Shown in pieces: positions 1-6,384 of a DNA stretch of 10,467 bases. The notes beneath the pieces are model-generated. The model was not told the DNA's origin. It searched no databases and saw nothing but the letters and a program-made list of their open reading frames with translations. Every line of letters begins with the position of its first letter. The first letter of the stretch is position 1. Source of the DNA: Bacteroidota bacterium (GTDB taxonomy: Bacteria; Bacteroidota; Bacteroidia; Bacteroidales; PUMT01); the NCBI GenBank assembly GCA_003556985.1, contig PWPZ01000132.1:1-10467 (forward strand). Direction: 5' to 3'. The translations under genes and the position numbers were made by a program.

Positions 1-741
1 AGGCATTGAACCGGTCCAGCCTAAAGCTTCATACATAAGCACATGCAAAGGAAGTGAGGGCAGCCACTCTTCTCCCCTGATCACATGGGATATCTGCATC
101 AGGTGATCGTCGGTTACATTGGCCAGATGGTAGGTTGGCATATCGTCGGCCTTGAAGATCACCTTGTCATCAAGGGTGGAGGAATTAACACGCACTTCAC
201 CCCTTATAACATCATTGATAACAACCTCCCGGTCTACCGGCATCCTGAACCTGACCACCCGGGGTACCTTTTCATCAAGAAGCTTCTTAACTTCTTCTGA
301 GGAAAGTGCCAGTGAATTTTTAAGTGAACCACGTACGGTATGATCATACTGAAAAACTTCTCCGTTCTTTTCTTTCTCCCTGCGAAGTTCATCCAGTTCC
401 GAGGGCTTGTCAAAAGCAAGATAGGCATGACCGTTTTCAACCAGCTTCATGGCATATTCCCGGTAAATATCCGTTCTTTCCGATTGCCGGTACGGGGCAA
501 AGTAGCCGCCCGCCGGCACACCTTCATCTATTTTTAAACCGCACCATTTGAGCGAATCTATAATATATTCTTCGGCTCCGGGCACATATCTCTGTCGGTC
601 GGTATCTTCAATCCGAACTATGAAGGTACCGTTATTTTTTCGTGCAAAAAGGTAGTTGTAAAGGGCCGTCCTGACCCCGCCAATATGGAGGGGACCGGTG
701 GGACTTGGTGCAAAGCGCACCCTGACAGGTTTTTCAGGCAT
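1..741 (-). CDS. gltX: Glutamyl-tRNA synthetase, N-terminal 247 residues (cut by window edge)
   Basis: This enzyme joins glutamate to tRNA(Glu) using ATP, in the cytoplasm. The reading frame starts at ATG 741-739 and stays open to base 1, so only the 5' part is here and the rest lies left of the window. The N-terminus reads VRVRFAPSPTGPLHIGG, with the class I synthetase HIGH-type signature HIGG at residues 19-22, followed by RTALYNYLFAR and an RIEDTD block around residues 42-47. Farther on are the family blocks NSSTLDDKV, PTYHLANV, DDHLM and HVIRGEEWLPS. The KMSKS-type loop would fall beyond the edge. I read the frame through from 741 to 1 and saw no break. The leader contains no Shine-Dalgarno sequence. 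The gene lies 83 bases downstream of tdh on the same strand with no clear terminator between them, so read-through is possible. Assignment is very secure. Confidence 0.97.
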   Translation of the reverse strand, partial: MPEKPVRVRFAPSPTGPLHIGGVRTALYNYLFARKNNGTFIVRIEDTDRQRYVPGAEEYIIDSLKWCGLKIDEGVPAGGYFAPYRQSERTDIYREYAMKLVENGHAYLAFDKPSELDELRREKEKNGEVFQYDHTVRGSLKNSLALSSEEVKKLLDEKVPRVVRFRMPVDREVVINDVIRGEVRVNSSTLDDKVIFKADDMPTYHLANVTDDHLMQISHVIRGEEWLPSLPLHVLMYEALGWTGSMP

Positions 742-824
742 ATGTATCAGTTTTTTTATTTTGCTGATTTAGATTTAACGTAAAATTACAAAAATTAAAA
801 CAGTCCGCCGGCAAATCCTTAGTC

Positions 825-1787
825 TCAGATCAGTCCCACCTGATGCTTCTCCCTGACAGCCTCAAGCATATCGCGTGTCATAGCGTCAAGATCATAACCG
901 GGCTTCCACCCCCAGTCCTCACGGGCTGCGGAATCGTCAACGGAATCGGGCCAGGAGTCGGCTATTTCCTGCCGGCTGTCGGGCTCATAAGTGATCTCGA
1001 ATTCAGGGATATACTTTTTTATTGAAGCCGCCAGTTCACCTGCAGAAAAACTCATTGCCCCGACATTATAGTCGCAATGACGCCTGAGCCGGCTGAAATC
1101 AGCCTGCATAAGGTCAATGGTCGATTTAAGGCAATCGGGCATATACATCATTGGCAAACGGGTGTTTTCATTTACAAAGCAGGTATACCTGCCGTTTTTT
1201 ACAGCCTCGTAATAAATTGCCACTGCATAGTCGGTAGCACCACCGCCCGGGAGGGTCACATGGCTGATTATACCAGGATACCTGAGTCCCCTGACATCCA
1301 GTCCGTATTTTTCGACGTAGTAGTCACCCAGCAACTCGCCTGCAACTTTGGTAATTCCATACATGGTTGAAGGTTTAAGAACCGTCTCCTGGGGTGTGTT
1401 GTTAACCGGGGCGGATGGACCGAAAACTGCTATTGAACTGGGTACCACTACCTGCTTCATTTTGAATTCGCGGGCAACCTCAAGAACATTTATCAGCCCG
1501 TTCATGTTCACATCCCATGCCAGCATATGGTTTTCTTCACCGGTGGCAGAAAGAATGGCTGCCATGTTAATAATCATGTCGACCTTGAATTTCCTGACCG
1601 CTGCAACCAGTTCCTGCCTGTCAAGCACATCAACCTTTTCCCATGGTCCCGTTTCGGAAAGTTTCTTCGGCGGATTGGATGTAATGACACCTGCAATGAC
1701 ATTGTTGTTCCCATACAGATCGCGAAGCTTAAGTGTCAATTCCGAACCTATTTGTCCGGCTGATCCGATTACCAGAATTTTTCGCAT
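825..1787 (-). CDS. tdh: NAD-dependent L-threonine 3-dehydrogenase, SDR (epimerase-like) type
   Basis: The likely reaction is L-threonine + NAD+ to 2-amino-3-ketobutyrate + NADH, in the cytoplasm. The 320-residue protein is an extended short-chain dehydrogenase, not the zinc-dependent alcohol-dehydrogenase-like Tdh of E. coli. The Rossmann signature GSAGQIG spans residues 8-14 (glycines 8, 11, 14). Serines 117/118 lie in VVPSSIAVFGP, and the Y143-x3-K147 pair lies in MYGITK; together these give the Ser-Tyr-Lys catalytic set. The blocks SSIAVFGP, MYGITK and RYPG are typical of the Bacteroidetes/Cupriavidus/trypanosome threonine dehydrogenase group. The divergent neighbour kbl encodes the next enzyme, which strongly supports this choice over a nucleotide-sugar epimerase. 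The ATG at 1787-1785 has AGGA only two bases upstream, too close for normal spacing, so initiation is probably Shine-Dalgarno independent. Length is normal for the family. The exact substrate is inferred. Confidence 0.92.
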   Translation of the reverse strand: MRKILVIGSAGQIGSELTLKLRDLYGNNNVIAGVITSNPPKKLSETGPWEKVDVLDRQELVAAVRKFKVDMIINMAAILSATGEENHMLAWDVNMNGLINVLEVAREFKMKQVVVPSSIAVFGPSAPVNNTPQETVLKPSTMYGITKVAGELLGDYYVEKYGLDVRGLRYPGIISHVTLPGGGATDYAVAIYYEAVKNGRYTCFVNENTRLPMMYMPDCLKSTIDLMQADFSRLRRHCDYNVGAMSFSAGELAASIKKYIPEFEITYEPDSRQEIADSWPDSVDDSAAREDWGWKPGYDLDAMTRDMLEAVREKHQVGLI

Positions 1788-1808
1788 TTCCTGTTCAGTT
1801 TTAAGTTA

Positions 1809-1825
1809 AATGCCAGGCATTGGCA
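1809..1825. promoter_or_regulatory. Overlapping palindromes in the tdh leader, possible operator
   Basis: AATGCCAGGCATT (1809-1821) is a perfect 13-base palindrome with 6-base arms. It overlaps a second inverted repeat, TGCCA-N5-TGGCA (1811-1825). It lies 22-38 bases upstream of the tdh start codon and just downstream of a -7-like TAGTTTTG (1844-1837 on the minus strand). That is where a repressor site or a short leader hairpin would sit. No known regulator is assigned; the operator role is inference. Confidence 0.35.
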
Positions 1826-1836
1826 CCTGTAATGAA

Positions 1837-1844
1837 CAAAACTA
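1837..1844 (-). promoter_or_regulatory. Candidate -7 element of tdh promoter
   Basis: On the minus strand the bases read TAGTTTTG, an exact match to the Bacteroidetes -7 pattern TAnnTTTG, about 50 bases before the tdh ATG. No TTG lies 17-23 bases upstream, so the -33 half is missing and the call is weak. Confidence 0.3.
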
Positions 1845-2064
1845 AGCAAAAGCGCACGACTGAAACATGAAAAAAGTCTTGTTTATAACCAATTTTTGGA
1901 TTTATATAATGTTGTAAAACCTCTACCCTGTGACGTTGATTTTTGTCAGGGTTTACATTCAAAATCAAAAATCCCTTATGATATGTATCTAAACTCTGAC
2001 TATATTTACATAACCTCTTTTTGACCGAAACAATAAAGACTATAACTCTCAAAATAATTATTTT

Positions 2065-3255
2065 ATGTACGGAAAAATTAAAGATCACCTCCTCAGGGAG
2101 CTGGACAGCATTAAAGAAGCCGGACTTTTTAAAAAGGAAAGAATTATTGCTTCTCCCCAGGATGCCCTGATACAAATTGAAGGTGGCAAAAGTGTAATTA
2201 ACTTCTGCGCAAATAATTACCTCGGTCTCTCCAACCATCCCTCACTTATACAGGCAGCCAAAGAGGGGATGGATTCCCGCGGATTCGGTATGTCATCAGT
2301 CCGTTTTATATGCGGGACCCAGGATCTCCATAAAAAGCTGGAAGCCAAAATTGCTGAATTCTTCGGCACCGAAGATACCATATTATATGCAGCCTGCTTC
2401 GATGCCAATGGAGGAGTCTTCGAGCCACTGCTTTCGCAGGAAGACGCCATCATTTCAGATTCCCTTAACCATGCTTCGATAATAGACGGGGTCAGGCTTT
2501 GCAAGGCACAGCGTTACCGGTATAAAAATGCCGATATGGAAGACCTGGAAGAAAAGCTCAAAGAGGCGCAGGCACAACGTTTCCGCATAATAGTGACCGA
2601 CGGCGTGTTTTCAATGGATGGCAACGTGGCTCCAATGGACAGGATAAACGAGCTTGCTGTTAAATACGATGCCATGATAATGGTCGATGAGTGCCATTCG
2701 GCAGGAGTAGTCGGCGAAACAGGAAGAGGCGTTACCGAACTCTTCGATATGAGAGGTGAGGTTGACATAATCACTGGAACCCTGGGAAAAGCCTTTGGCG
2801 GAGCAATAGGGGGGTTCACCACAGGAAGAAAGGAAGTCATAGAGATACTCAGGCAACGGTCAAGACCCTACCTTTTCAGCAATTCCCTGCCTCCTTCAGT
2901 TGTAAACGCTGGAATAAAAATGCTTGACATGATGACCGGGACACGCGAACTGCAGGATAAGCTGCACAGCAACACAAAATATTTCCTGGAACAGATGAAA
3001 TCGGCCGGGTTCGATATAAAGCCCACACAGTCGGCAATCATAGCCATAATGCTGTATGACGCAAAACTTTCGCAGGAGTTTGCCGCCAGACTGCTTGATG
3101 AGGGGATCTATGTTACCGGGTTTTACTATCCGGTGGTCCCCAAAGATCAGGCAAGGATCAGGGTGCAGATATCGGCAGCCCATGAAAAAGAACATCTGGA
3201 TAAATGTATTGCCGCCTTCCGGAAAACCGGCAAGGAACTAAGGGTTATTAAATAA
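2065..3255 (+). CDS. kbl: Glycine C-acetyltransferase (2-amino-3-ketobutyrate CoA ligase)
   Basis: This PLP enzyme of the alpha-oxoamine synthase family cleaves 2-amino-3-ketobutyrate with CoA to glycine and acetyl-CoA, or runs in reverse. It completes the threonine dehydrogenase pathway begun by the divergent tdh. The 396 residues match the family's usual length. Visible landmarks are NFCANNYLGL (46-55), GFGMSSVRFICGT (73-85), SLNHAS with H136, the aspartate D208 in VDECHSAG that contacts the PLP ring nitrogen, and the PLP-binding lysine K242 in TGTLGKAFGG. These distinguish it from unrelated aminotransferases. The GFGMSSVRFICGTQ and LGKAFGGAIGG blocks favour Kbl over BioF, HemA or serine palmitoyltransferase. 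The ATG at 2065 is preceded by an A/T-only leader without a Shine-Dalgarno sequence, as is common in this phylum. A strong terminator follows the stop, so the gene appears to be a single transcription unit. Confidence 0.96.
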   Translation: MYGKIKDHLLRELDSIKEAGLFKKERIIASPQDALIQIEGGKSVINFCANNYLGLSNHPSLIQAAKEGMDSRGFGMSSVRFICGTQDLHKKLEAKIAEFFGTEDTILYAACFDANGGVFEPLLSQEDAIISDSLNHASIIDGVRLCKAQRYRYKNADMEDLEEKLKEAQAQRFRIIVTDGVFSMDGNVAPMDRINELAVKYDAMIMVDECHSAGVVGETGRGVTELFDMRGEVDIITGTLGKAFGGAIGGFTTGRKEVIEILRQRSRPYLFSNSLPPSVVNAGIKMLDMMTGTRELQDKLHSNTKYFLEQMKSAGFDIKPTQSAIIAIMLYDAKLSQEFAARLLDEGIYVTGFYYPVVPKDQARIRVQISAAHEKEHLDKCIAAFRKTGKELRVIK

Positions 3256-3281
3256 TCGACATGTTAGCCCCTGTAACATTA

Positions 3282-3330
3282 CCACCCCCCGTATTTTCGC
3301 CATCTGGCAAAAATACGGGGGGTGGCTTTT
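3282..3330 (+). terminator. Strong intrinsic terminator after kbl
   Basis: A perfect 16-base stem pairs 3282-3297 with 3310-3325 (CCACCCCCCGTATTTT and its complement). After one mismatch it is extended inside by GCC/GGC around the loop ATCT. CTTTT follows on the plus strand. It sits 27 bases after the kbl stop, between convergent kbl and nrdJ. On the minus strand the same hairpin is not followed by a T-run, so it mainly serves kbl, although it could slow transcription from nrdJ. Confidence 0.88.
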
Positions 3331-3373
3331 AAAGATTCACAAAATTACAGGTTTTCCCGGGTGGCTTTCTCCT

Positions 3374-5962
3374 TCAGGCACATTTCGAGTTCCCGCAATC
3401 CTGGCAGGTAAGGCAGCCCTCCTGGAACATGAGGTTTTCGGAACTACAATCAGGGCACACACTCCCTTTTTTTGGCTTGGTCCCGTTGGGAATATACTTC
3501 CTCAGAGTACGTTCCACACCGTTTTTCCAGGTATTGATATTTACGCTGTCCAGATGAAGTGAAGATACGAGTTCCACAACATCGGGAATGGGCATGCCAT
3601 GCCTTAATACACCGGATATAAGCTTGGCATAATTCCAGAACTCTACATCAAAAATCCGTGACAGTCCCTCAAAGGTATTGCCATATCCGAATTTATCAAT
3701 ATACCTGAAATCATAACGTTTGGTACCGTCTTCCAGCTTCTTTTTAATAATGGTCCCTTTCTTGATGGTTTTAGGCACCGGCAGCACATCATCGTCTTCC
3801 TTCCCGGTAAATATCTCATAAGGTCTTCCGTCAAGCTTTCCGACGAATGCTATCCATTTCTCATCATTGTTCATAAATCTCACCACATCGGCTTCCAGAA
3901 CTTCCGGTCGCTTTTTGGGCGCCAGGGGTTCCTTGTTCTCCTTTTTGTTGGAAATAAGCACCCCCGAGCGCGACCCTTCCCTGTAAACGGTCACCCCTTT
4001 GCATCCGGTTTCCCAGGCTGTCACATAAAGCCTGCCAACAAGATCCTCCTTTACCTCTTCGGGAAGGTTTATGGTTACGCTTATGGAATGATCAACCCAT
4101 TTTTGTATGGCTCCCTGCATGCGGACTTTACTCATCCAGTCAACATCATTGGCTGTTGCTTTGTGATACGGTGATTTGGCTACCAGCTCATCAACTTTTT
4201 CATCATCATAGTTCTTCACCTCTGCCACGTCATAACCGTTTACCTCCAGCCAGGTTACAAACTTGTGGTGAAATACGTTATATTCTTCCCATGCATCGCC
4301 AATATCATCAACAAAAGTAACATTGGCATTTTTGTCATTCGGATTCACCTTTCGCCTCCTCTTGTAAACCGGTCTGAAAACCGGCTCAACACCCGATGTG
4401 GTCTGGGTCATCAGACTGGTAGTGCCGGTAGGAGCAACGGTAAGCAGAGCGATATTGCGCCGGCCATAACGGATCATATCCCGGTACAACTGCTCATCTT
4501 CGGCCTTAAGCCGGTTGATAAAGGGGTTGTTCTTTTCCCTCTGGGAGTCGTATATGGCAAAAGCCCCGCGTTCCCTCGCAAGGTTAACCGAGGAGCGGTA
4601 AGCTTCAAGTGCAACTGTCTTATGGATCTCGGTGGCAAAATCAGTTGCGTTATCTGTGCCGTAAGTCAGCCCTAAAGCTGCAAGCATGTCGCCCTCGGCA
4701 GTTATCCCCACACCGGTACGTCTTCCCTCTTCGGCTTTTATCCGGATGTTTTCCCACAGCTTACGTTCAACACGTTTGATCTCTTCCTCTTCAGGATCTC
4801 TTGAAATTTTCTCCAGTATCTTGTCGATTTTTTCAAGCTCAAGATCTATAATATCATCCATCAGGCGCTGGGCATAAGCGACATGCTGCCTGAATTTTTC
4901 AAAATCAAATTTTGCGTTTGTGGTAAAGGGTTCATCCACATAGCCGTACAGATTTATTGCCAGAAGCCTGCAGCTGTCGTAAGGGCATAGCGGTATCTCA
5001 CCGCAGGGATTAGTGGAAACAGTCCGGTACCCCATATCAGAATAAGAATCGGGGACCGATTCCCGTAATACAGTATCCCAGAAAAGAATTCCCGGTTCGG
5101 CCGATTTCCATGCGTTATGAACAATCTTTTCCCACAGCTTGCCCGCATCGATCTCTTTTTTGATTTCAGGGTTATCTGAATTAACAGGGAATTGCTGGAT
5201 ATATGGTTTATTTTCAGTAACGGCCTTCATAAACTCATCGTCAATCTTGACCGATACATTGGCACCAGTGATTTTTCCGGGCTGGAGCTTTGCATCTATA
5301 AATTTTTCGGCATCGGGATGTTTTATAGAAATGGTAAGCATAAGAGCGCCCCTTCTTCCGTCCTGGGCAACTTCCCGGGTAGAATTGGAATACCTTTCCA
5401 TAAAGGGAACCACTCCGGTTGAAGTAAGGGCTGAATTGAGTACGGGACTTCCCGAGGGCCTTATCGGCGAAAGGTCATGGCCCACCCCTCCCCTTCTTTT
5501 CATAAGCTGCACCTGTTCCTGGTCAACCTTCATTATCGCTCCGTAGGAGTCAACCCCCGTATCACTTCCAATGACAAAACAATTGGAAAGCGAAACCAGC
5601 TGGTAATTATTGCCTATGCCGCTCATCGGACCACCCTGAGGAACAATATATCTGAAGTCCTTCATTAACTGATATATATTCTCCTCTCCAAGAGGATTGG
5701 GATATTTTTTTTCTATACGGGCAATTTCCTTTGCAAGCCGTCGATGCATGTCATCGGGAGTCATTTCAAAAAGATTTCCATTTGAATCTTTCAGGGCGTA
5801 CTTGTTTATCCATACCCTTGCTGCCAATTCATCACCACCGAAATATTCCCGCGAATGTTTGAATGCCGCCTCATCTGTATACCCCATGGCCTTTGCTTCC
5901 TGACGGACTGCATTTTTATTGTCGCCCTGATCTTTTTTCACTGACATCTCCTTAGTTTTCAT
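3374..5962 (-). CDS. nrdJ: Adenosylcobalamin-dependent (class II) ribonucleotide reductase
   Basis: This enzyme reduces ribonucleotides, probably diphosphates, to deoxyribonucleotides. It uses a thiyl radical made by homolysis of coenzyme B12, so it works with or without oxygen. In the 862 residues the three core cysteines are in place: C128 in SLSNCFVI, the thiyl-radical C320 in NPCGE (318-322) with E322, and C331, whose partner is C128. The spacing matches the Thermotoga NrdJ arrangement. PTGTTS (511-516) is the phosphate-binding-type block. The tail has C836-x2-C839, C850-x2-C853-x2-C856 and C861, a zinc-ribbon-like or redox-relay cysteine cluster. There is no separate radical-generating subunit gene nearby, as expected for class II. 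I chose ATG 5962-5960. An AAGGAG six bases before an in-frame GTG at codon 8 (5941-5939) leaves a slightly shorter start possible. A weaker alternative is ATG codon 6. Confidence 0.96.
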   Translation of the reverse strand: MKTKEMSVKKDQGDNKNAVRQEAKAMGYTDEAAFKHSREYFGGDELAARVWINKYALKDSNGNLFEMTPDDMHRRLAKEIARIEKKYPNPLGEENIYQLMKDFRYIVPQGGPMSGIGNNYQLVSLSNCFVIGSDTGVDSYGAIMKVDQEQVQLMKRRGGVGHDLSPIRPSGSPVLNSALTSTGVVPFMERYSNSTREVAQDGRRGALMLTISIKHPDAEKFIDAKLQPGKITGANVSVKIDDEFMKAVTENKPYIQQFPVNSDNPEIKKEIDAGKLWEKIVHNAWKSAEPGILFWDTVLRESVPDSYSDMGYRTVSTNPCGEIPLCPYDSCRLLAINLYGYVDEPFTTNAKFDFEKFRQHVAYAQRLMDDIIDLELEKIDKILEKISRDPEEEEIKRVERKLWENIRIKAEEGRRTGVGITAEGDMLAALGLTYGTDNATDFATEIHKTVALEAYRSSVNLARERGAFAIYDSQREKNNPFINRLKAEDEQLYRDMIRYGRRNIALLTVAPTGTTSLMTQTTSGVEPVFRPVYKRRRKVNPNDKNANVTFVDDIGDAWEEYNVFHHKFVTWLEVNGYDVAEVKNYDDEKVDELVAKSPYHKATANDVDWMSKVRMQGAIQKWVDHSISVTINLPEEVKEDLVGRLYVTAWETGCKGVTVYREGSRSGVLISNKKENKEPLAPKKRPEVLEADVVRFMNNDEKWIAFVGKLDGRPYEIFTGKEDDDVLPVPKTIKKGTIIKKKLEDGTKRYDFRYIDKFGYGNTFEGLSRIFDVEFWNYAKLISGVLRHGMPIPDVVELVSSLHLDSVNINTWKNGVERTLRKYIPNGTKPKKGSVCPDCSSENLMFQEGCLTCQDCGNSKCA

Positions 5963-5978
5963 TTACATATCGTCTTTG

Positions 5979-5986
5979 CAAAATTA
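5979..5986 (-). promoter_or_regulatory. Candidate proximal -7 element of nrdJ
   Basis: The minus strand reads TAATTTTG here, matching TAnnTTTG, only 16 bases before the nrdJ ATG. There is no TTG at the right upstream distance, and the leader would be very short. It is weaker than the distal candidate. Confidence 0.22.
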
Positions 5987-6045
5987 ATAATTAATTGGCT
6001 ATATAGTTAGTATAAAAGAGGACCGATTCCCACAGATACAGATTA

Positions 6046-6078
6046 TTATAATGAGAAATCAGAAGTTTTTCATTATAA
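6046..6078. repeat. AT-rich inverted repeat in the nrdJ leader
   Basis: TTATAATGAGAAA (6046-6058) pairs with TTTTTCATTATAA (6066-6078) around the 7-base loop TCAGAAG. There are thirteen positions, one of them G-T on the plus strand and A-C on the minus. It is 84 bases upstream of nrdJ. No T-run follows on either strand, so it is not a standard terminator; an operator or leader hairpin is possible. Confidence 0.4.
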
Positions 6079-6113
6079 AAATTCAAAGCCTGGTTCTGAC
6101 CGTCGGGGATTAC

Positions 6114-6148
6114 CAAAATTAAATAATGAACCCTGTTTTTACACCAAA
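6114..6148 (-). promoter_or_regulatory. Candidate distal promoter of nrdJ
   Basis: On the minus strand TTTG (6148-6145) is followed after 23 bases by TAATTTTG (6121-6114). This fits the TTG-N17-23-TAnnTTTG pattern described for Bacteroidetes. It would give a leader of about 145 bases that contains the inverted repeat at 6046-6078. Only motif matching supports it. Confidence 0.38.
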
Positions 6149-6160
6149 TATTCTTTTGTA

Positions 6161-6190
6161 GTTATTAACAAATCATTGCAGGTTATTAAC
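6161..6190. repeat. Pair of GTTATTAAC direct repeats, 21-base spacing
   Basis: GTTATTAAC occurs at 6161-6169 and again at 6182-6190, so the copies lie on the same face of the helix. The second is embedded in GGTTATTAACC (6181-6191), a palindrome with 5-base arms around a central T. It lies upstream of the nrdJ promoter candidate and could be a regulator site. AT-rich chance similarity cannot be excluded. Confidence 0.35.
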
Positions 6191-6384
6191 CGGGGCACTA
6201 ATCAGCCTGATCCATATCATTTTAAGAGTTCGCGAAAATGCATGGAAGCATTAAAAGGAAAATTGGAGTTTGTTTTAGTCCTGAGTTCTATCCGTGTAAA
6301 AATATTATAATGGAGAGTCCGGTCCTTTTCGGAGCAGCAAGAGACCGTAATGCCGGGCGAATGGCATAAGATATTTATGATGAT

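Larger units (their letters stand above)
1788..2064. other. Divergent control region between tdh and kbl
   Basis: This 277-base AT-rich stretch holds the 5' leaders of tdh (leftward) and kbl (rightward). Besides the palindromes at 1809-1825, it has an imperfect stem ACCCTG (1925-1930) / CAGGGT (1947-1952) near its middle. No complete promoter toward kbl is visible: TATATTTA at 2001-2008 is one base off the TAnnTTTG pattern and has no upstream TTG. I see no real gene in it. An open frame that crosses it on the minus strand overlaps the start of kbl and has no recognisable content. Confidence 0.6.
5963..6384. other. 422-base non-coding region between waaA and nrdJ
   Basis: This stretch lies downstream of waaA and upstream of nrdJ, both leftward. 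I see no gene and no tRNA-like fold. It contains a 13-base AT-rich inverted repeat (6046-6078), two GTTATTAAC direct repeats 21 bases apart (6161-6190), promoter-like elements for nrdJ, and a weak ATGCC/GGCAT stem (6350-6367) shortly after the waaA stop. That stem lacks a T-run. No B12-box (GCCACTG) is present on the minus strand, so I cannot call a cobalamin riboswitch in front of this B12-dependent gene. Confidence 0.6.

Noticed and set aside
234..440. Possible frameshift in gltX suggested by an overlapping minus-strand open frame
   Set aside because: The gltX frame from 741 reads continuously through YDHTVRGSLKNS and VRVNSSTLDDKV to base 1. The overlapping frame has no family motifs.
1801..2238. 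145-codon minus-strand frame over the tdh-kbl spacer
   Set aside because: It covers the divergent promoter region and overlaps the start of kbl antisense. It has no recognisable domain and its composition follows the AT-rich spacer.
5963..6150. Cobalamin riboswitch upstream of nrdJ
   Set aside because: I looked for the B12-box GCCACTG and the surrounding G/C-rich helices on the minus strand and found neither.
6350..6367. ATGCC/GGCAT stem as a waaA terminator
   Set aside because: The stem has only five base pairs and no T-run follows it on the minus strand.
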